Source of the DNA: Prevotella sp.
Lineage (GTDB): Bacteria > Bacteroidota > Bacteroidia > Bacteroidales > Bacteroidaceae
Length of the DNA stretch: 64,000 bases
Reading direction: 5' to 3'
NCBI GenBank assembly: GCA_017650905.1
Contig: JAGCDZ010000046.1
Span: 1 to 64,000 of the forward strand
The notes below the pieces were generated by a model that was not told where the DNA came from, searched no databases, and saw only the letters and a program-made list of their open reading frames with translations. Numbering within the stretch: position 1 is the first letter of the stretch; each line of letters begins with the position of its first letter. The translations under genes and the position numbers were made by a program. This document shows positions 28,711-36,774 of the stretch, one piece after another.

Positions 28711-29760
28711 TTACAGTTCCTGGTTCTCTGGACGCAGTTTGCGGACAGTCTCGCCAGCACGCCACATCTCCTGATTACGCATAGCCTCAAGCTCCTTCTC
28801 CAATCCGGCACGATAGTCGGGCTTTGAATTGGCGTCGATAGTAATCTGAGCCTCGTTACCAGTCTGAACAGAGTAGTACAGCCACTCCATCACAGGCTTA
28901 ATAGCATCGTGGAAACGAGGAGCCCAGTCAAGCGCACCACGCTGAGCGGTGGTCGAGCAGTTGGCATACATCCAGTCCATACCCTTTGCACCAAACAACG
29001 GGCCAAGGCTCTGTGTCAGCTCCTCAACGGTCTCATTGAAAGCCTCAGAGGGAGAGTGTCCGTGCTCGCGGAGCACCTCATACTGTGCCAGCAGCAAGCC
29101 CTGGATGGCACCCATCAGACTTCCACGCTCACCAGTCAGGTCAGATGTAGCCTCACGCTCGAAAGTGGTCTCGAACATATAACCGGCACCAATTCCGATA
29201 CCGAAGGCCAGTGTCTTCTCCGTAGCCTTACCTGTAGCATCCTGATAGATGGCGTATGAGCAGTTCAGACCGCGGCCCTCGCAGAACATCGTGCGCAGAG
29301 AGGTACCCGAACCCTTCGGAGCCACCATAATCACGTCGACATCCTTTGGGGGAATCACACCCGTACGGTCGCTCCAGTTGATAGCGAAGCCATGAGAGTA
29401 ATAGAGCGTCTTGCCCGGCTTCAGATATTGCTTGATGGTGGGCCACTGCTGAATCTGACCAGCATCACTCAGAAGCATGCAAAGGATGGTACCCTTCTCA
29501 GCTGCCTCCTCGATAGAGAACAATGTCTCACCGGGAACCCATCCGTCGGCCACAGCCTTGTCATAGGTCTTACCCTGACGCTGACCAACAATCACATTAA
29601 AACCATTGTCGCGCAGGTTGCAAGCCTGTCCAGGCCCCTGAACGCCATAACCGATCACGGCGATCGTTTCATTCTTCAATACTTCACGTGCTTTCTCCAG
29701 AGAGAACTCCTTGCTGGTGACTACAGTCTCTACAACGCCACCAAAATTCATTTGTGCCAT
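28711..29760 (-). CDS. ilvC: Ketol-acid reductoisomerase
   Basis: Second step of valine and isoleucine synthesis: isomerises and reduces acetohydroxy acids with NADPH in the cytoplasm. The 349-residue class I enzyme has the Rossmann motif GYGVQGPGQACNLRDNG (about 37-53), MVAPKGSGTSLR (family: APKGPG) and the acidic metal site in the C-terminal domain (DLTGERGSL, EALNE-like SEAFNETVEEL). Other ilv genes are 23 kb away (ilvD-ilvB-ilvN). A structured leader of about 125 nt precedes it. Confidence 0.95.
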   Translation of the reverse strand: MAQMNFGGVVETVVTSKEFSLEKAREVLKNETIAVIGYGVQGPGQACNLRDNGFNVIVGQRQGKTYDKAVADGWVPGETLFSIEEAAEKGTILCMLLSDAGQIQQWPTIKQYLKPGKTLYYSHGFAINWSDRTGVIPPKDVDVIMVAPKGSGTSLRTMFCEGRGLNCSYAIYQDATGKATEKTLAFGIGIGAGYMFETTFEREATSDLTGERGSLMGAIQGLLLAQYEVLREHGHSPSEAFNETVEELTQSLGPLFGAKGMDWMYANCSTTAQRGALDWAPRFHDAIKPVMEWLYYSVQTGNEAQITIDANSKPDYRAGLEKELEAMRNQEMWRAGETVRKLRPENQEL

Positions 29761-29885
29761 AATAGCTAAAATTAAATGTTATACATATCCCTTGCGTACC
29801 ATGCCAGCTCTACCCGAGAGCCGTCGTCTTGTCAGTCCGCTCCCACCCTACTCCGAGGGTGCGACGAGGGGTTAACTAAAAATCG
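29761..29885 (-). promoter_or_regulatory. Structured 5' leader of ilvC
   Basis: The transcript from the promoter at 29890 runs about 125 nt to the ATG. It contains a hairpin CACCCT/AGGGTG (29843-29860) closed by an outer CGTCG/CGACG helix (29821-29825/29861-29865), and a second hairpin GCTCT/AGAGC (29806-29820). A short reading frame, MVRKGYV, follows at 29801-29778; it holds no run of Ile/Leu/Val codons, so a classic ilv leader-peptide attenuator is not supported. I recognise no known riboswitch class. Confidence 0.45.
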
Positions 29886-29889
29886 CCTG

Positions 29890-29897
29890 CAAAGGTA
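29890..29897 (-). promoter_or_regulatory. Promoter for ilvC
   Basis: TACCTTTG -7 box with TTG exactly 20 nt upstream (29918-29920). The rest of 29898-30118, up to the nuclease promoter, holds no gene. A hairpin CTGCCT/AGGCAG lies near 29960-29976. Confidence 0.8.
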
Positions 29898-30118
29898 GTG
29901 AAAATCGAGCGAAACACCAAAGGAAAATTTATTTTTCTTTGTATTTCCGAGATATATCTGCCTCCGCTAGGCAGGTACCAATCTTCTCAATCAGCCTAAC
30001 CTCAACTATCAGTAGATGATGGTCTTCATCACAGGTGACTCGTTGTTGGCCAAGCTGATATTCATCTTTTGACAATGCAAAAATAAACAAAAACTTTCAA
30101 TTATCCATAAATTCTTTG

Positions 30119-30126
30119 TACCTTTG
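30119..30126 (+). promoter_or_regulatory. Promoter for the exported nuclease
   Basis: TACCTTTG ends 4 nt before the ATG at 30131, so the mRNA is predicted to be leaderless or nearly so. Confidence 0.6.
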
Positions 30127-30130
30127 CAGC

Positions 30131-30940
30131 ATGATAAAGGATTATAGGCTAACCATCTTTGCAGTCATTGTATTTACTGTAATCATCATCTTTGGCATCA
30201 AAGGTGCAGCCCAGCAGCATGTCAAGATAGAAGAACAGTCTTCTTATTTGCCTTTGCCCCTCGAAGGGACATCAGAGCAGATTCTTTATCGGAAGGGCTA
30301 TACTGTCTCATATAATAAGGACACCAAACTACCGAACTGGGTTGCTTGGCATCTGACAGCAGAACACGCAACAGGTCCTTATCGTCGTCCTGGCGGTGCT
30401 TGGCATGAAGATACACAAGTTGCAACTCCTCGAGCCACCATTGCAGATTATCGAGACGGGAAGTGGTCTCGTGGCCACATGTGTCCTGCAGGAGATAACA
30501 AATGGGACGCAGATGCCATGTATGAGTCTTTTTTCCTCACAAACTGTTGTCCTCAGGATGCCAATCTAAATAGTGGCGACTGGAACCAGATAGAAATGGC
30601 ATGCCGACGTTGGGCTGAGAAATTTGGCGATATCTACATCGTTTGCGGCCCCATCTTATTCAATCAAGAGCATGAGACTATCGGTCCCAATAAAGTCATG
30701 GTTCCCGAAGCATTTTTCAAAGTAGTACTCTGTCTGAATGGCGAACCCAAAGGCATCGGCTTCATTCGTAAGAATACAGATAGTTCCAGAAGAAATGATC
30801 TCTATGTCAATTCCATCAGCGAGATTGAACGTATTACTGGCATGACATTCTTCCCTTCTCTTCCTAAAGTTATCTCGGATTCTGTCAAATCACTAGCGAA
30901 TCTTAAAGATTGGGATCAGAATTTATTCAAACATAGATAA
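30131..30940 (+). CDS. Membrane-anchored DNA/RNA non-specific endonuclease
   Basis: A protein of about 269 residues. An N-terminal hydrophobic anchor (about 7-25) is followed by the NUC1/DNA-RNA non-specific endonuclease domain. The active-site motif is SRGHMCPAGDNKWD (family D/S-R-G-H with catalytic His, about residue 116), and the metal-binding Asn lies about 30 residues later in DANLNSGDWNQIE. It probably degrades nucleic acid outside the cytoplasm for nutrition. The ATG at 30131 is preferred over an upstream TTG because the promoter lies between them. Confidence 0.88.
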   Translation: MIKDYRLTIFAVIVFTVIIIFGIKGAAQQHVKIEEQSSYLPLPLEGTSEQILYRKGYTVSYNKDTKLPNWVAWHLTAEHATGPYRRPGGAWHEDTQVATPRATIADYRDGKWSRGHMCPAGDNKWDADAMYESFFLTNCCPQDANLNSGDWNQIEMACRRWAEKFGDIYIVCGPILFNQEHETIGPNKVMVPEAFFKVVLCLNGEPKGIGFIRKNTDSSRRNDLYVNSISEIERITGMTFFPSLPKVISDSVKSLANLKDWDQNLFKHR

Positions 30941-30991
30941 AGGTTGGGAGGAAATGTAAAAAAAACAGATACAGAGGATTTACTTACAGAC

Positions 30992-32704
30992 ATGAAAAGG
31001 TGGTTGATTCTGACGGTCTCGTTTCTGGTCTGCTCTTTGCACATAGCTAGGGGGCAGGACAAAATAATTGAGCACGAAGGCAACAAATACATCATCCATG
31101 TGGAGCAGCTGAACCCCGATCCCGAGATGACTCTGCTCGACGTGCTACATATCTGTCCGGAACTGATGTCGAGCGACGGTAAGACTCTCTCGGATGACTA
31201 TCTGCTGAGTGTGGACGATATAGTCCTGAGCATCGATTACGAGCCTCTGTTCGAGGGCATCAAGGCCTGCGACCTCAGTGAAGTGACTGTGTGTACATAT
31301 GGTTTTGTGAACAACGCGATGGACGGCACCACGGGCTCCATCGATTTAACGTTCCGTGAAGGCAAGGGACTGACAGGAAAACTGGCACTGGACGGTAGCA
31401 CCTATGGCAACGGACGAATGTATGCCGATATCGCTAGCGGTAGTGAGAACGTCACTGTACGTGCCTTTGCACAGACCAACCTGCAGTATGGTCAGGTAGA
31501 TGAACTCTCAGGAACCAGCATCACCTCGCGCAACGGCGTGGAGAACGCGATGCTCTTCGTGAACTGGCAGGCTTCCGATCGCGACTTGCTGAAACTGAAA
31601 CTCTCACAGGGTTATGACGAGCAGCAGGACAAAGTGTACTATACTGACCTTGACATTGATGACACTGATTTCAACAGGCAGCGGTGGGGCGAGTTGGCCG
31701 CCTCGTATGACCACACCCTCAACGAGCTGGAGGCCGGACTTCATTTCGAAACGGGATTAAGTTATGCGAACACCTCCATAGTGGAATTGCAGATGGTGAT
31801 GGGTAGTTGGATAGCAGAATGCAGCATTCCCTTTATGAATCAGTCGCTTTGGATGACGGCGGGCTATGAGGGCGGTTATACGAATCTCTGGTACCAAGGA
31901 CTCAGACGTGAACAGAATCTCTATAACGACCTCTATGTGCAGTTCGACTATAAGAATGGTCCGTGGATTATCAGCCTTGGCGACCGTTTCCGCCACAACA
32001 CTTTCTGGGACAAGCACTACGACAAAGGCGACGGGAGCCTTTGGTCGTACAATCGCAACGATCATGCCCTGCATGCCATCGTGGGGTATCAAAAGGGGCG
32101 CCATTTCCTACAGGGCGTCTTCAGCCGCACGTTCTTCAATCCCATGGCCAGCGACTTCCACACCTATCTGGATGAAGGCCCCATGCAGCACACAACGGAC
32201 TATAAGACCAACCTTGCCTGGCGGTCAGAGGCCCGCTATACCTATCAGACGAAGCGGCTTATTGCGACGGGCAGCGTGACACACACACTACTGTCAGACC
32301 TGCCGACACCCAACGAGTCACTGATAGGTTTAGGAGCGACTGTCACTTGGCATCAAGGAGTATTACGGCTGACAGCAGGAGCAAACGTGTACCATCTGCA
32401 CATCAGTTACGATGATGCGGTGAACAATACGTTCTACACCCTGAAACTCGCTCCAACACTCTTATTAGGAAAGGGTTTCAGGCTATCGTCCGTATTGATT
32501 TACAATAGTAAAATAGAGGCTTACGACCAACATGCCCATCTTTACGCTTCTGTGAAGATAAACAAGGATTTAGGGAAATGCTGTAATGTGTTTGCCGATT
32601 TCCACGACATTGCTGGGCAGTTGACAGGACCATCATATTTCCTGTTGCAGTCGTTTAATAACCGCGCACTGACGATAGGTCTTACTTTTTATCCTTGGAG
32701 ATAA
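30992..32704 (+). CDS. Outer-membrane beta-barrel protein of unknown function
   Basis: A protein of about 570 residues with a signal peptide (…HIARGQD). After a soluble N-terminal region of about 110 residues, the rest is a run of amphipathic beta strands with aromatic girdle residues and ends in a strand finishing YPWR, as expected for an outer-membrane barrel. The N-terminal part (LLDVLHICPEL…) resembles plug/secretin-like short domains, but no TonB box is clear. The ATG at 30992 is chosen for the signal peptide. It follows the nuclease gene by 51 bp and may share its transcript. Confidence 0.65.
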   Translation: MKRWLILTVSFLVCSLHIARGQDKIIEHEGNKYIIHVEQLNPDPEMTLLDVLHICPELMSSDGKTLSDDYLLSVDDIVLSIDYEPLFEGIKACDLSEVTVCTYGFVNNAMDGTTGSIDLTFREGKGLTGKLALDGSTYGNGRMYADIASGSENVTVRAFAQTNLQYGQVDELSGTSITSRNGVENAMLFVNWQASDRDLLKLKLSQGYDEQQDKVYYTDLDIDDTDFNRQRWGELAASYDHTLNELEAGLHFETGLSYANTSIVELQMVMGSWIAECSIPFMNQSLWMTAGYEGGYTNLWYQGLRREQNLYNDLYVQFDYKNGPWIISLGDRFRHNTFWDKHYDKGDGSLWSYNRNDHALHAIVGYQKGRHFLQGVFSRTFFNPMASDFHTYLDEGPMQHTTDYKTNLAWRSEARYTYQTKRLIATGSVTHTLLSDLPTPNESLIGLGATVTWHQGVLRLTAGANVYHLHISYDDAVNNTFYTLKLAPTLLLGKGFRLSSVLIYNSKIEAYDQHAHLYASVKINKDLGKCCNVFADFHDIAGQLTGPSYFLLQSFNNRALTIGLTFYPWR

Positions 32705-33109
32705 GACGATAACACCGTTTACTTATGTCAATTTTTTTGTTTTTTTGCAAATGTGCCTTTATTATGCGCACAACTATATAATTCAAAAGATATGGCAACA
32801 ATAATTTAAACCAGTCCTAAGAACTACTTCAACAAAATCCAGAAGTATCTCATTAACAAAAACTCTTCTTCACCCCATGGCAGCTTAACCGCATTGCATC
32901 ATTTTTACATTGTAACCTCTTCACCGATTGCTATCCTTTTCATCCTCGGAGGGAGAAGCACTAAGGCTCGCGGGGGAAAAGACTAAGGGGAAAAGGGAAA
33001 GAATGCCGTACTAATTATCGTTTGCCTATACCCAAACGATTGTTTGCCTATACGCAAACAACTATGCGCCTATACGCAAAATGAAACGCACTCCAGAACA
33101 ATGACCATC
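32705..33109. other. Intergenic region with palindromic repeats
   Basis: About 400 bp without a gene. It is AT-rich at first (runs of T near 32735), then holds a purine-rich GGGGAAAAGACTAAGGGG stretch and ends with three 22-bp-spaced palindromic copies (33020-33081). I see no promoter or convincing terminator. Confidence 0.6.
33020..33081. repeat. Three copies of a palindromic 18-bp repeat, 22-bp spacing
   Basis: Copies at 33020-33037, 33042-33059 and 33064-33081. The middle copy, GTTTGCCTATACGCAAAC, is a 6-bp inverted repeat around CTATAC. The first and third copies are slightly degenerate. The array lies just past the stop of the HU-like gene and has the regular spacing of operator sites or of a small repeat element. 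Confidence 0.8.
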
Positions 33110-33733
33110 TTATATCTCGGTATAGATATGCTCCTTGCCCCTTGGTGTCTTCAGCAGTTTGGGATTGTCGCCCTTGGTCCACTCGTTCAGTTGTTTACGG
33201 GCGGAATAAAGCGTCAATCCGGTATAGCGGGCGAACATGCCAGCCGTGATGTAGCCATGATATTTCTGGATGCACTCACGCATCATCTGCTCCAGTTTCT
33301 CCTTGTCTGCCATGAGCTCCTGTGTATTCGGATTATCATAGCGACGGAACCCATCGTGCCATTTCTTCATCTCCTCGTTCCAAAGCTTGCCAGGATTATA
33401 CTCTACGCCGTCGAGTCTGACATCGCGGTCTTTCACCTTGTCAGGATCAGTCACCTGTTTCGTAAGCGACAATCTGGGTGCAAACGAACCGATAGGCGTC
33501 TCAATACGATAGCCCTCAGCCAGGAAGCGTCCTGCAGCACGGATAAACATGTCGAAGGCACGGCTCATCTCGCCATATCGCAGGTTGTAAGTGCGCTCGC
33601 AGTAGTTTTCCAGCTGTTTCATCGTCAACTTCAGTCCACTTTTCGGGCGTACATACAACAGGTTTTTCCCGTCGTCGCCCTTCACCGGCGTCGGGTGAAC
33701 CTCATACCACATTCCATAATTCTTTCTCGGCAT
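33110..33733 (-). CDS. HU/IHF-like DNA-binding protein with C-terminal extension
   Basis: A 207-residue protein. The N-terminal part (about 1-125) matches the HU-like family of Bacteroidetes (DUF4469/Bvu_2165 type): YEVHPTPVKGDDGKNLLYVRP, then EMSRAFDMFIRAAGRFLAEGYRIETPIGSFAPRL. The C-terminal 65 residues form a helix-turn-helix-like unit (GYITAGMFARYTGLTLYSARKQL) that plain HU lacks. It probably binds DNA or nucleoid-associated sites. It has its own promoter at 33752 and is divergent from the kor operon. Confidence 0.7.
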   Translation of the reverse strand: MPRKNYGMWYEVHPTPVKGDDGKNLLYVRPKSGLKLTMKQLENYCERTYNLRYGEMSRAFDMFIRAAGRFLAEGYRIETPIGSFAPRLSLTKQVTDPDKVKDRDVRLDGVEYNPGKLWNEEMKKWHDGFRRYDNPNTQELMADKEKLEQMMRECIQKYHGYITAGMFARYTGLTLYSARKQLNEWTKGDNPKLLKTPRGKEHIYTEI

Positions 33734-33751
33734 AACTCTTCTATTTTTCTA

Positions 33752-33759
33752 CAAAGATA
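33752..33759 (-). promoter_or_regulatory. Promoter for the HU-like gene
   Basis: TATCTTTG on the minus strand with a TTG 19 nt upstream (33779-33781). Confidence 0.7.
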
Positions 33760-33832
33760 CGAATAAGTGAGCAAACTACAAAATAATTTTGGATATTTCG
33801 GAAAATTGCTTGGAGATTGCAAGAATTCTTTG

Positions 33833-33840
33833 TACCTTTG
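33833..33840 (+). promoter_or_regulatory. Promoter for the kor operon
   Basis: TACCTTTG with TTG exactly 20 nt upstream (33810-33812). The leader is about 35 nt. Confidence 0.8.
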
Positions 33841-33879
33841 CAGCCAATTTTAGAATTAATGCATTAATTACAGGATAAT

Positions 33880-34110
33880 ATGGCAAAAATGAAAGGCGCC
33901 ATTGTGGTGGATACTGAGCGGTGTAAGGGATGCCAATTGTGCATCATTGCCTGCCCTCAGAAGGTCATCGCACTGGCCAACAAAGTGAATCTGCACGGTT
34001 ACCCCTATGTGGAAGCTGTCAACGAGGAGGCCTGTGTGGGCTGTGCTTCGTGTGGCATTGTCTGCCCAGACGGATGTATCACTGTGTATCGTAAAAAAGT
34101 GGAGGACTAA
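33880..34110 (+). CDS. korD: 2-oxoacid:ferredoxin oxidoreductase, ferredoxin subunit
   Basis: A 76-residue ferredoxin with two [4Fe-4S] sites: CKGCQLCIIACP (about 16-27) and CVGCASCGIVCP (about 51-62). It carries electrons from the oxoacid oxidoreductase core to ferredoxin. It is the first gene of korDABC, 3 bp before the alpha subunit. The enzyme could be a 2-oxoglutarate or a 2-oxoisovalerate (VOR) form; subunit architecture alone does not decide. Confidence 0.88.
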   Translation: MAKMKGAIVVDTERCKGCQLCIIACPQKVIALANKVNLHGYPYVEAVNEEACVGCASCGIVCPDGCITVYRKKVED

Positions 34111-34113
34111 ACT

Positions 34114-35244
34114 ATGGCTGAAGAAAAGAAAGAAATCGTGAACACGCTTGCTACCGAAGGGACGCAAGAAGTTGTGTTGATGAAAGGCAACGAGGCGATT
34201 GCCCACGCTGCTATTCGTTGCGGATGCGACGGCTATTTCGGCTATCCTATTACTCCGCAGAGTGAAGTAATCGAGACGCTGGCAGAGCAGAAGCCCTGGG
34301 AGACCACTGGTATGCAGGTGGTTCAGGCTGAGAGTGAGCTGGCATCTATCTACATGGTCTATGGCGCAGCTGGTGCCGGTAAGCGTGCGATGACCTCATC
34401 GTCATCCCCTGGCATCGCTCTGATGCAGGAGGGTATCACCTACATGGCTGGTGCCGAGGTGCCGGGCGTGTTTGTGAATGTTCAGCGTGGCGGTCCTGGT
34501 CTGGGAACCATCCAGCCTTCACAGGGTGACTATTTCCAGGCTACCCGCGGTGGCGGTAATGGTGACTATAAGGTGATTGTACTGGCTCCTTCTTCTGTTC
34601 AGGAGATGGCAGACTTCGTAGACCTCGCTTTCGAACTGGCCTTCAAGTATCGCAACCCCGCTATGATTCTGAGCGATGGTGTGATTGGTCAGATGATGGA
34701 AAAGGTGGTGCTGCCGCCGTTCAAGCCCCGTCGTACCGACGAGGAGGTGATCAAGCAGTGCCCCTGGGCCTCTACTGGTAAGCCTAAGGGTGGTCGTGAG
34801 CGCGTAGTGATTACCTCGCTTGAGCTGAAGCCCGAGATTATGGAGCAGCGCAATATCGCCCTCCAGGAGAAATATGCTAAGATTCAAGAGAATGAGGTTC
34901 GCTTTGAAGAGCAGCTGATGGACGATGCAGAGTATGCTATCGTAGCCTTCGGCAGTGCAGCCCGTATCGCTGAGAAGAGTGTTGAGATTGCCCGCGAGCA
35001 GGGTATCAAGGTCGGTCTGTTCCGCCCCATCACACTGTTCCCGTTCCCCATCAAGCAGATTGAAGAGTTGTCGAAGAAGGTGAAGGGCATCCTCGTAGCA
35101 GAGATCAATGCCGGACAGATGGTACAGGATGTTCGCCTTGCTGTGAACGGGGCTGTACCCGTAGAGCATTTCGGCCGTCTGGGTGGTATCGTTCCTGATC
35201 CTGAAGAAATTGTAGAGGCTTTAAAAGAAAAGATAATGAAATAA
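34114..35244 (+). CDS. korA: 2-oxoacid:ferredoxin oxidoreductase, alpha subunit
   Basis: A 376-residue alpha subunit (VorB/KorA type). It has the pyrimidine-binding domain start YFGYPITPQSEV, the TSSSSPGIALMQEG block, and a C-terminal domain ending GRLGGIVPDPEEIV. Together with beta and gamma it makes the complex that oxidatively decarboxylates a 2-oxoacid to acyl-CoA, or in reverse fixes CO2. In Prevotella such enzymes support glutamate or branched-chain synthesis from acyl-CoA. It starts 3 bp after the ferredoxin gene. Confidence 0.9.
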   Translation: MAEEKKEIVNTLATEGTQEVVLMKGNEAIAHAAIRCGCDGYFGYPITPQSEVIETLAEQKPWETTGMQVVQAESELASIYMVYGAAGAGKRAMTSSSSPGIALMQEGITYMAGAEVPGVFVNVQRGGPGLGTIQPSQGDYFQATRGGGNGDYKVIVLAPSSVQEMADFVDLAFELAFKYRNPAMILSDGVIGQMMEKVVLPPFKPRRTDEEVIKQCPWASTGKPKGGRERVVITSLELKPEIMEQRNIALQEKYAKIQENEVRFEEQLMDDAEYAIVAFGSAARIAEKSVEIAREQGIKVGLFRPITLFPFPIKQIEELSKKVKGILVAEINAGQMVQDVRLAVNGAVPVEHFGRLGGIVPDPEEIVEALKEKIMK

Positions 35245-35413
35245 TGAAACGAATGGAGAAGAGACACGAATGTTTTTATTTTAGAAACGAATTCAACAAA
35301 TTCCATTTAATTTTATCCACGAATTTAATTAATTTTAACTCGTAATTCAATTAAAAAATAATTAGGGTAATTCGTTTCAGAAAAAACTTTTCGTTTCAGT
35401 AAAATAGAGAATT
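35245..35413. repeat. AT-rich spacer with ACGAATT-type repeats between korA and korB
   Basis: A 169-bp non-coding spacer inside an otherwise tight operon. It contains many degenerate copies of GAAACGAAT/ACACGAAT/CCACGAATTT, some inverted (ATTCGTTTCAG). I see no reading frame or promoter. It resembles the dispersed repeat families at other gene junctions in the window. Confidence 0.6.
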
Positions 35414-36184
35414 ATGGATAGAAATCAAATAGTTCAACCCGAGAACATCGTCTGCAAAAAGCCGACGCTGATGAACGACAACAATATGCACTACTGCCCA
35501 GGCTGTAGTCATGGTGTGGTGCATAAGCTCATTGCTGAAGTCATCGAGGAGATGGGTATGGAAGACAAGGCCGTAGGTGTATCACCTGTAGGCTGCGCCG
35601 TCTTCGCGTACAATTATATAGATATCGACTGGCAGGAGGCTGCCCATGGTCGTGCGCCCGCATTGGCAACAGGTATCAAGCGCTGCTGGCCTGATCGTCT
35701 GGTGTTCACCTATCAGGGTGACGGTGACCTGGCCTGTATCGGTACTTGTGAGACCATCCACGCCTTGAACCGTGGTGAGAACATCGTGATTATCTTCGTC
35801 AACAATGCCATCTATGGTATGACGGGTGGTCAAATGGCGCCTACAACCCTGATTGGTCAGAAGACCTCTACTTGTCCTTATGGCCGTGATCCTCAGTTGC
35901 ATGGCTATCCCCTGAAGATGGCGGATATCGCGGCCGGTTTGGAGGGTACCTGTTATGTGACTCGTCAGAGTGTCGAGACCGTGGGTGCTATCCTGAAGGC
36001 GAAGAAGGCATTGCGTAAAGCTTTCGAGGCTTCAATGGCCGGTAAGGGTTCGAGTCTCGTGGAGTTCGTTTCTACTTGTAATAGCGGTTGGAAACTCACG
36101 CCTGCCAAGGCTAACGAATGGATGAAGGAGAATATGTTCCCCTTCTATCCCAAAGGAGACCTGAAAGACACTACGAGTCTTTGA
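35414..36184 (+). CDS. korB: 2-oxoacid:ferredoxin oxidoreductase, beta (TPP) subunit
   Basis: A 256-residue subunit that binds thiamine diphosphate and a [4Fe-4S] cluster. Motifs are MHYCPGCSHG at about 25-34 (cluster/TPP region), GDGDLACIGTCE and IVIIFVNNAIYGMTGGQ (TPP-binding GDG…NN, about 98-140). It forms the catalytic centre with KorA. The korB-korC gap is four AGTGAAT-type heptamers. Confidence 0.92.
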   Translation: MDRNQIVQPENIVCKKPTLMNDNNMHYCPGCSHGVVHKLIAEVIEEMGMEDKAVGVSPVGCAVFAYNYIDIDWQEAAHGRAPALATGIKRCWPDRLVFTYQGDGDLACIGTCETIHALNRGENIVIIFVNNAIYGMTGGQMAPTTLIGQKTSTCPYGRDPQLHGYPLKMADIAAGLEGTCYVTRQSVETVGAILKAKKALRKAFEASMAGKGSSLVEFVSTCNSGWKLTPAKANEWMKENMFPFYPKGDLKDTTSL

Positions 36185-36212
36185 AGTGAAAAGTGAATAG
36201 TGAAAAGTCAAT
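36185..36212 (+). repeat. AGTGAAT heptamer repeat at the korB/korC junction
   Basis: Four 7-bp units (AGTGAAA, AGTGAAT, AGTGAAA, AGTCAAT) fill the gap from the korB stop to the korC start. A further unit AGTTATG holds the start codon at 36217. Confidence 0.88.
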
Positions 36213-36216
36213 AGTT

Positions 36217-36759
36217 ATGAAAAAAGAAATAATTATCAGTGGTTTCGGAGGTCAGGGTGTTCTCTCAATGGGTAAGATTCTGGCCTATAGCGGACTGATG
36301 GAGGATAAAGAGGTAACTTGGATGCCTGCCTACGGTCCTGAGCAGCGTGGTGGTACCGCCAACGTCACAGTGATCGTCAGCGATGAGCGCATCTCTTCGC
36401 CCATCCTCAGCAAGTACGACATCGCCGTGGTGCTGAACCAGCCTTCGCTGGAGAAGTTCGAACCGAAGATCAAGCCCGGTGGCATTCTGATTTACGATGG
36501 CTTTGGTATCATCAACAAGCCCACTCGTAAGGACATCACCATCTACGAAATCAATGCAATGGACAAGGCTGCTGAGATGAAGAACGGCAAGGTCTTTAAT
36601 ATGATTGTGCTCGGTGGACTGCTCAAGGTGGCTCCCGTTGTGAGTGACAAAGGTGTGGAGAAGGCCTTAAGGAAAACTCTTCCTGAGCGCCATCACGACC
36701 TCATCCCTCTGAATATGGAGGCCCTGAAAGAAGGTGCTAAGATTATTGAAGAGAAATAA
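36217..36759 (+). CDS. korC: 2-oxoacid:ferredoxin oxidoreductase, gamma subunit
   Basis: A gamma subunit of about 180 residues with the glycine-rich opening SGFGGQGVLSMGKIL, then YGPEQRGGTANVTV. The start at ATG 36217 is chosen because homologues begin MKKEIIISGFGGQG and because the ATG sits in the last unit of the junction repeat. It completes the korDABC complex with the three upstream genes. Confidence 0.9.
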   Translation: MKKEIIISGFGGQGVLSMGKILAYSGLMEDKEVTWMPAYGPEQRGGTANVTVIVSDERISSPILSKYDIAVVLNQPSLEKFEPKIKPGGILIYDGFGIINKPTRKDITIYEINAMDKAAEMKNGKVFNMIVLGGLLKVAPVVSDKGVEKALRKTLPERHHDLIPLNMEALKEGAKIIEEK

Positions 36760-36774
36760 AAGAATAAAGACGAC

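Noticed and set aside
29778..29801. MVRKGYV as an ilv leader peptide
   Set aside because: It has no run of Ile, Leu or Val codons and is not followed by a clear terminator/antiterminator pair.
33110..33766. Plus-strand 240-residue frame 33044-33766
   Set aside because: It is the reverse reading of the HU-like gene; only the minus strand gives a known protein pattern and a promoter.
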